A stretch of 15,229 bases of DNA, taken from contig JAJECF010000183.1 of NCBI GenBank assembly GCA_022822125.1, positions 1 through 15,229 on the forward strand, read 5' to 3'. The stretch is from Alphaproteobacteria bacterium. GTDB lineage: Bacteria > Pseudomonadota > Alphaproteobacteria > Bin95. This document shows, in pieces, positions 6,576 through 15,229 of the stretch (positions within the stretch are counted from its first letter, which is position 1; each line of letters opens with the position of its first letter). The notes under the pieces are model-generated. The model did no database searches. It was not told where the DNA came from and saw only the letters and a program-made list of their open reading frames with translations. Made by a program: the position numbers and the translations under genes.

Positions 6576-9500
6576 ATGACAAGCGACAAGGAACGGATGC
6601 GTGCGCGCCGGAACGAGGACGAGCAGGCGCCGCATCTACGCTTGGCGCGTTACTGGCGCGATTGCCTCGCGGATGCCGGACTCGGCAAGGGGCGCTTCGA
6701 GGACAGGGACCTTCCGGCCGAAAACACCCGGCGCCTGGAGGTGTCAGCGGAGGAGCTCCAGACAGGCTGCCTCGGGACCGGCACGCTGAAACGGCTCTTC
6801 TCACGGGTGGACGAGAAGCAGGACATCGCGCACATCCGGTTCTGGCCGCTTCTGTTCAGCCGCCGGACCTCGCACGGCACGAGCCGCATGGACGGCTGGC
6901 CCGCCCATGTCGCGCCGATCGTAGCAACCGCCCGGGTCGGCCGGCACGACGGCCGGATATGGCCGATGCGCACCGTGCTCGCGCGCGACGTGCTCGAGCC
7001 GCTCGGCGGACGCATGTTCTCGATCGGCAGCATGGAGGACCTCGACACCTTCCTTTCCGAATCGCCTATCCACCCGGCCGCAGAGGACGAGTCCCACGAG
7101 CGGATGTGGCAGCGTTACGGCCAGGACTGCAGGCGGTTGCGCGAAAAGGTGACCGGCGGATGGCCCGGTGAGGAGGACGAATACCAGAGCAGGCGCATCG
7201 GCATGATCGAATTTGCCGGAGACACGGCCGCCACGGTTCGCAACATCGTCGCCCTCTACGACAAGGCGCTCGAAGCGAAACCCAAAGCGCCGCTCTTCGC
7301 AAGCTATGCGATGGACCGGCCGGCAAAGGCGGCGCCGGGCCCCGACCGCCCCTACCGCCTCGCCTCGCTTCTCGGGCATTCGAGCGATCGCTTTCCGCTT
7401 GCGGACGGCCAGCGCGATGCGCTCGCCCACCTGGCCGTCGCCCGCGAGGGCGAGATACTGGCGGTCAACGGCCCGCCCGGAACCGGAAAAACCACCTTGC
7501 TGCTGTCCGCGATCGCCGGGGAATGGGTGCGAGCCGCGCTCGCCGGGGGCGAGCCGCCGGTGATCGCCGCCTCCTCGGCCAACAACCAGGCGATCACCAA
7601 CGTCATCGACGCTTTCAGGGAGAGTTTCGCGAAGGGAAAGGGCCCCTTCGCGGGCCGCTGGCTGCCGGGCATCGCAAGCTTCGGGCTCTTTCTCCCCGCC
7701 TACCGGCGAGAAAGGGAGGCTCGGGACCGAGGATACCAGACGGAAACATCCTTCGCCGAATGGGAGACCCGCGGATACGTGGTGAAGGCTAGGAAGGACT
7801 ATCTTGCCCGCGCGGCGAAGGCGCTGCCGGAGTTGGAGCGCGCCGACGTGCAGGGCGTGGTGGACGCGCTTCGCGCGCGCATCGAGAAGGCTGCCGGCAA
7901 GCTCGACGCCGCCGACGCCGCCCGCGTTGGGCTCGAGGCCGCGCGAAGGGAGGTTGCGGCCCTTCTCGGCGATGACCCCGAGAAAGCCGTGACAGAGCTT
8001 GAGGCGGACCGGGAGCGCGGCGCGCAACAGGATGCGGCCGCCCGGAGCCTCCTGGACGGCTGGAAGGCATATCTCGCGCAGGAATCCGTGTGGCTCGCAT
8101 TCTTCAGCTTCATCCCGCCAGTGGCGCGGAAGCGCCGCGACAAGGCCCGGTATTTCCTCGAAGGTGCGGGGTACGGCACTACCGACGCCGGCCTCCGGAT
8201 CGAGGCCGTCGAAGGCGAGTTGGACCGCCGGTCCCGCGACTGCCGGGAAAGGCTCTGCGCCGCCGCGGCGGCGGCGGATCGCGCGCGGACGGCGATGGAC
8301 GGGCTCGAGCGGGCATACGAGACATTCGCCGGCGCTGCAGAAGCCCTCGGTGCCGGCGAGGTCGATCCCGACGATCCCGGCGCCCTCGAACGGACAGCGG
8401 ACGTGGGCATACGCTTCCACCTTTTCCAGCTCGCGACCCACTACTGGGAAGGCCGCTGGCTCATCGAGACAGATCGCATCCTGCCGGACATAGACAGAAC
8501 GCGCACGAAGACTGGCGAGACGACGGCCGTGCCGCGGTGGCGCCGGTGGATGATGCTCACCCCCTGCATGGTCGCCACATTCGCCATGCTGCCGGACAAG
8601 CTCTCCGTTTCAAGAAAGGAGGACGGCGGGTTCCGCAAGGACTATCTGTTCAACTTCCTCGACCTGCTGATCGTCGACGAGGCGGGCCAAGTTCCGCCGG
8701 ACGTCGCCGGCGCCGCGTTCGCGCTTGCGAAAAAGGCCCTGGTGATCGGGGACACGCGCCAGATCGAGCCCATCCACCAGATCCCGAAATTCATCGATAT
8801 CGGTAACCTGATCGAACGGGGGCTGCTGCCCACGGACCACACGGAGGAGGACTTCGAGCGCGTGGAGGATACGGGCCGGACCGCTTCGGGCGGCAGCGCG
8901 ATGAAAGCCGCCCAGCGCGCCTGCCGCTATCGTCCGGAACCCGGACTCGACGGGGGCCTCTGGCTGTTCGAGCACCGGCGCTGCTATGACGAGATCGTCG
9001 AGTACTGCAACGCGCTCTGCTACCGGGGCAAGCTCGAACCCCGCCGCGGCCCCGCGCCGGATATTGGCGAGGCAGAGGAGCAGGCCATCCCCGGACCTCT
9101 GGCCTATCTCCATGTGGACGGCCTCTGCACGCCCGCCGGCGGAAGCCGCAGGAACATGGTCGAGGCGAAGACCATCGCCGCCTGGCTGGCGGCAGCGCGC
9201 GACAAGCTCGAAGCCCGGTATGCCGGGACGAAAAAGAGGCTCGAGAAGATTGTCGGAATCGTGACCCCCTTCGCCCGCCAGGCAAACGAGATCCGGGAGG
9301 CCTGCCGGGCCGTGGGCATCGCGGTCAGCGGCGCGGATGGCATGACGATCGGCACGATCCATTCGCTACAGGGAGCTGATCGGGAGATCGTGATCTTCTC
9401 CCCGACCTATTCCAAGCATGAGGACGGCGGATTCATTGACGGCTCGACCAGCATGTTGAACGTGGCCGTCTCGCGAGCGAAGGACGCCTTTCTCGTGTTC

Positions 9501-10118
9501 GGCGACATGGACCTCTTCTCGACCGCGAGGCCGGGATCGCCGCGGCAGCTGCTCGGACAGTTCCTGTTCGCGCATCCTGAAAACGCTATGTCCTTCCAGG
9601 CCATCGAACGCAAGGACCTCGCACGACCCGGCCAGGAAATTCGGACGCTACGGGATGCCGGCGAGCACGATGCGTTCCTGTTGGAACTCCTCGGCGCCGC
9701 CGGCAGCGCCAAGGTGAACATCGTCAGCCCCTGGATCGTGGTTCGCACCATGGAGGAGGAGGGCATCCTCACCGCGCTCGAAGCGGCCAGGAAGCGCGGC
9801 AAGGAGATCGACATCTATATCGATCCCGGGCTGAACGACGAAAAGGACAGGCACGGCGTCTCGAGCCTCGACCGGGCCCGGAGCGCGCTCACCGCGATCG
9901 ACGTGGAGCTGAAGCTCGTGCGGCAGTTGCATAGCAAGATCGTCTTCGCCGACGAGGAAGTGCTCTCCGTCGGCTCGTTCAACTGGCTCAGCGCACGACG
10001 CAGCGGCGACTTTGCGCGGCACGAGACGTCGCTGGTCTACAGCGGTCCGCATCTCTCGGGCGAGATCGAGGTGATCGCAGCGAGCCTGAAGAGGCGCGCG
10101 ATCGTCGACGCAAGCTAA
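6576..10118 (+). CDS. mkoC: SF1 (DNA2/NAM7/Upf1-like, COG1112-type) helicase fused to a PLD nuclease domain; Mokosh type II MkoC-like defense protein
   Basis: 1180 residues. An N-terminal region of about 270 residues has no recognised domain. It is followed by SF1 helicase motifs: Q-motif near Q279, Walker A GPPGTGKTT (299-307), Walker B DEAG (701-704), GDTRQ (725-729), EHRRC (799-803), VTPFARQ (896-902), TIHSLQG (927-933) and LNVAVSRAK (961-969). The roughly 400-residue gap between Walker A and B holds an Ala/Glu/Arg-rich, coiled-coil-like insert (about 415-595). The C-terminus carries one PLD active site: HSKIVFAD (H1119, K1121, D1126) then GSFNW (1133-1137). One-chain helicase plus PLD is the known layout of Mokosh type II, an anti-phage system; PLD nucleases with one HKD motif usually dimerise. 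The ATG at 6576 follows GGGGGAG by four bases; the frame is open 54 codons further upstream without family-like sequence. Other COG1112 helicase-nuclease fusions remain possible. Confidence 0.85.
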   Translation: MTSDKERMRARRNEDEQAPHLRLARYWRDCLADAGLGKGRFEDRDLPAENTRRLEVSAEELQTGCLGTGTLKRLFSRVDEKQDIAHIRFWPLLFSRRTSHGTSRMDGWPAHVAPIVATARVGRHDGRIWPMRTVLARDVLEPLGGRMFSIGSMEDLDTFLSESPIHPAAEDESHERMWQRYGQDCRRLREKVTGGWPGEEDEYQSRRIGMIEFAGDTAATVRNIVALYDKALEAKPKAPLFASYAMDRPAKAAPGPDRPYRLASLLGHSSDRFPLADGQRDALAHLAVAREGEILAVNGPPGTGKTTLLLSAIAGEWVRAALAGGEPPVIAASSANNQAITNVIDAFRESFAKGKGPFAGRWLPGIASFGLFLPAYRREREARDRGYQTETSFAEWETRGYVVKARKDYLARAAKALPELERADVQGVVDALRARIEKAAGKLDAADAARVGLEAARREVAALLGDDPEKAVTELEADRERGAQQDAAARSLLDGWKAYLAQESVWLAFFSFIPPVARKRRDKARYFLEGAGYGTTDAGLRIEAVEGELDRRSRDCRERLCAAAAAADRARTAMDGLERAYETFAGAAEALGAGEVDPDDPGALERTADVGIRFHLFQLATHYWEGRWLIETDRILPDIDRTRTKTGETTAVPRWRRWMMLTPCMVATFAMLPDKLSVSRKEDGGFRKDYLFNFLDLLIVDEAGQVPPDVAGAAFALAKKALVIGDTRQIEPIHQIPKFIDIGNLIERGLLPTDHTEEDFERVEDTGRTASGGSAMKAAQRACRYRPEPGLDGGLWLFEHRRCYDEIVEYCNALCYRGKLEPRRGPAPDIGEAEEQAIPGPLAYLHVDGLCTPAGGSRRNMVEAKTIAAWLAAARDKLEARYAGTKKRLEKIVGIVTPFARQANEIREACRAVGIAVSGADGMTIGTIHSLQGADREIVIFSPTYSKHEDGGFIDGSTSMLNVAVSRAKDAFLVFGDMDLFSTARPGSPRQLLGQFLFAHPENAMSFQAIERKDLARPGQEIRTLRDAGEHDAFLLELLGAAGSAKVNIVSPWIVVRTMEEEGILTALEAARKRGKEIDIYIDPGLNDEKDRHGVSSLDRARSALTAIDVELKLVRQLHSKIVFADEEVLSVGSFNWLSARRSGDFARHETSLVYSGPHLSGEIEVIAASLKRRAIVDAS

Positions 10119-10181
10119 TCGGGTAAGGACTTCGCTGCGCAGGAGCCGATATCCCGGTCAGGAAGACATGATGTCGATCTG

Positions 10182-10295
10182 GTGATCCCGCGACCAAGAC
10201 AGCGAAGGCAAGGGCAATATACGCAGCGTGGCATTCTGTCCGCTATTGCGGTTGGGGCGGCTGTATCCGCAGCCGTCGTCAAAGCACTTTTCTAG
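10182..10295 (+). CDS. Possible small hydrophobic protein (37 aa), doubtful
   Basis: A GTG-started frame gives a basic N-terminus (PRPRQRRQGQYTQR) followed by a continuous small-residue hydrophobic stretch (GILSAIAVGAAVSAAVVKAL) long enough to cross a membrane, then TAG. It lies in the same frame as the helicase-PLD gene and downstream of its TAA. The nearest purine-rich site (GGAAGA, 10171-10176) is too distant for this start, and no better start is seen. It could be a tiny membrane protein, the remnant of a larger gene, or chance. Confidence 0.2.
   Translation: MIPRPRQRRQGQYTQRGILSAIAVGAAVSAAVVKALF
10258..10275 (+). terminator. Hairpin downstream of helicase-PLD gene, weak terminator candidate
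   Basis: CGGCTG and CAGCCG form a 6-bp perfect stem around a 6-base loop. A short CTTTTC run begins about 12 bases later, not directly adjacent, so intrinsic termination is uncertain. The hairpin also overlaps the doubtful small ORF. Confidence 0.25.
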
Positions 10296-10352
10296 CTACG
10301 CTCCGACACTTTCCTACATAATTCCCCTTTAATTCAGCATATTAGTTGCGAT

Positions 10353-10375
10353 TTTGGGTTTTCTCCCGGACACCA
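10353..10375 (+). repeat. Right attachment-site-like repeat (decayed tRNA-Leu 3' end)
   Basis: A direct, imperfect copy of 6095-6117 (18 of 23, only transitions) that keeps the terminal CACCA but not the rest of a tRNA. Weaker similarity continues for about 20 bases beyond (both have GGGGC at the same offset). It marks the probable right end of the accessory segment, 188 bp before secG. Confidence 0.45.
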
Positions 10376-10414
10376 TACGCCATTCCGGGGCGCTTTCCGA
10401 TCATGTCCCGTTAG

Positions 10415-14630
<4,216 letters not shown>

Positions 14631-14642
14631 CCCGCAGGCGCT

Positions 14643-14662
14643 CCGGGCGGATAAGGGCCCGG
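14643..14662 (+). terminator. Hairpin after eno, possible terminator
   Basis: CCGGGC and GCCCGG make a perfect 6-bp stem around an 8-base loop in the 58-bp gap after eno. Only TT follows, so it lacks a proper U-tract. It could terminate or attenuate the operon before the complex I gene, which has its own strong ribosome site. Confidence 0.35.
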
Positions 14663-14688
14663 TTGCAACGAGGCGAGGAGGGTAAGCC

Positions 14689-14985
14689 ATGCGAGCATGC
14701 ATCTTCAGCCCGGCCCGCACGGCGATGCAGCAGGGCCGGGGCCGCACCGGTATCTGGACGGTCGAGTTCGAGCAGGAATCGGCCCGCCGGCCGGATCCGC
14801 TGATGGGCTGGACAAGCTCGTCCGATACCCGCCAGCAGGTCCGGCTCGAATTCGCGACGCGCGAGGCGGCGGTGGCCTATTGCGAGAAGCGCGGCTTCGA
14901 ATACAGCCTGCGCGCCCCGCAGCAGCGGCAGGTGAGACCGAAGGCCTATGCGGACAATTTCCGCTGGAACCGCGTTGCCGGGTAA
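14689..14985 (+). CDS. ETC complex I subunit (NDUFS4-like NADH dehydrogenase accessory subunit)
   Basis: A 98-residue protein of the ETC complex I conserved-region family (Pfam PF04800 type), the alphaproteobacterial counterpart of mitochondrial NDUFS4. It belongs at the hydrophilic arm of NADH:quinone oxidoreductase on the cytoplasmic side. The diagnostic block is WTVEFEQES followed by DPLMGWTSSSDTRQQVRL (residues 36-53), then an AAVAYCEKRGFEY segment and the YADNFRWNR ending. It has no signal peptide or membrane segment. The ATG at 14689 is preceded by a strong AGGAGG (14677-14682) at six bases. It stands apart from the nuo operon, as is usual for this gene in the class, and could be read through from eno. 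tRNA-Arg follows 10 bp after its stop. Confidence 0.93.
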   Translation: MRACIFSPARTAMQQGRGRTGIWTVEFEQESARRPDPLMGWTSSSDTRQQVRLEFATREAAVAYCEKRGFEYSLRAPQQRQVRPKAYADNFRWNRVAG

Positions 14986-14995
14986 GCGGCCATGC

Positions 14996-15072
14996 GCGCC
15001 CTTAGCTCAGCTGGATAGAGCAGCGGACTTCTAATCCGCAGGTCGGAGGTTCGAGTCCTCCAGGGCGCGCCA
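14996..15072 (+). tRNA. tRNA-Arg (anticodon UCU)
   Basis: A 77-nt tRNA with encoded CCA. Acceptor GCGCCCT pairs with AGGGCGC. The D arm is GCTC/GAGC, the anticodon stem GCGGA/TCCGC encloses CTTCTAA (anticodon TCT at 15030-15032, reading AGA), and the T arm is GGAGG-TTCGAGT-CCTCC. It begins 10 bp after the complex I gene stop and may share its transcript. An AAATCA-A-TGATTT palindrome (15076-15088) follows at once. Confidence 0.97.
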
Positions 15073-15161
15073 ATAAAATCAATGATTTACCTGCTTATCC
15101 TTGAGCTTCCACCTGTGAGGAGGTATGTTCTGTTTAGGTTCTCTACGGTGGAGGTCACGGA

Positions 15162-15229
15162 ATGGGCTTGAAATTGGCATCCCGGGTGCGCGGGCTGAGC
15201 GACGCGGCGTTCCGCGAGGCGTTCGGAGA
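15162..15229 (+). CDS. N-terminal start of a CDS, possibly IS1595-type transposase (partial, off the right edge)
   Basis: An ATG with GGAGG (15150-15154) seven bases upstream opens a frame that runs off the window. The 22 visible residues begin MGLKLASRVRGLSDAAFREA and end FG. The pattern of a short basic leader then a F-R-E-x-F-G segment resembles the start of some IS1595-family transposases, which continue into a zinc-ribbon region, but so few residues cannot settle it. Its place right behind a tRNA gene, with lower-GC DNA in between, is compatible with an inserted element. No terminal inverted repeat was recognised in 15073-15161. A host gene is the alternative. Confidence 0.4.
   Translation, partial: MGLKLASRVRGLSDAAFREAFG

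Larger units (their letters stand above)
6118..10375. mobile_element. Candidate tRNA-bounded defense island (integrase-less)
   Basis: The segment runs from the tRNA-Leu(CAG) 3' end to its decayed direct copy. It contains one large gene (helicase-PLD, Mokosh-like), one doubtful tiny ORF and non-coding flanks richer in A+T than the core genes around it. No integrase, excisionase or transposase is encoded, so if it arrived by site-specific integration it is a relic or was mobilised in trans. It separates a tRNA and a core operon (secG onward), which is where accessory cargo is expected. The boundaries are inference from an imperfect repeat. Confidence 0.45.

Noticed and set aside
6801..8441. 546-codon minus-strand open frame opposite the helicase gene
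   Set aside because: No ribosome site or domain was recognised, and the sense strand has ordered helicase motifs through this stretch.
15125..15229. Alternative ATG at 15125 directly after AGGAGG
   Set aside because: The ribosome site is almost touching the ATG and the translation is Arg/Gly-rich without family character; the ATG at 15162 has proper spacing.

Overview
The window reads as a GC-rich alphaproteobacterial chromosome, probably Rhodospirillales-like (lineage inferred from gene content only). Supporting signs are a small NDUFS4-type complex I accessory gene, a Kdo-8-P synthase (so an LPS-bearing Gram-negative) and the compact secG-pyrG-kdsA-eno order. Most of it is ordinary core metabolism. 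The exception is a 4.2 kb accessory segment at about 6118-10375.

Layout. 1-2051 (minus): an amidase-signature hydrolase, then the start of a TRAP-transporter solute-binding protein that runs off the left edge. 2119-3135 (plus): an adenine/adenosine deaminase-family gene, divergent from the amidase and convergent with the next block. 3143-5960 (minus): ubiD (ubiquinone-pathway decarboxylase), tRNA-Leu(CAA), a small retropepsin-like aspartic protease and a non-canonical short-chain dehydrogenase; the last two overlap by ATGA. 6031-6117 (plus): tRNA-Leu(CAG) behind a clear TTGACA promoter.

The accessory segment begins at the 3' end of tRNA-Leu(CAG) and ends at a decayed copy of that 3' end at 10353-10375, which looks like an integration-site duplication. 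Its only large gene (6576-10118, 1180 aa) joins a DNA2/NAM7/Upf1-like SF1 helicase to a C-terminal phospholipase D-type nuclease domain. This is the architecture of the single-gene Mokosh type II anti-phage system (MkoC). No integrase is present. The flanks of the gene (6118-6575 and 10119-10352) are richer in A+T and hold no convincing large gene.

After the segment, secG-pyrG-kdsA-eno (10563-14630) form a tightly packed operon joined by GTGA, TGATG and ATGA start/stop overlaps. They serve protein export, CTP synthesis, Kdo synthesis and glycolysis. A complex I accessory gene and tRNA-Arg(UCU) follow. At the right edge a new reading frame starts whose 22 visible residues hint at an IS1595-type transposase.
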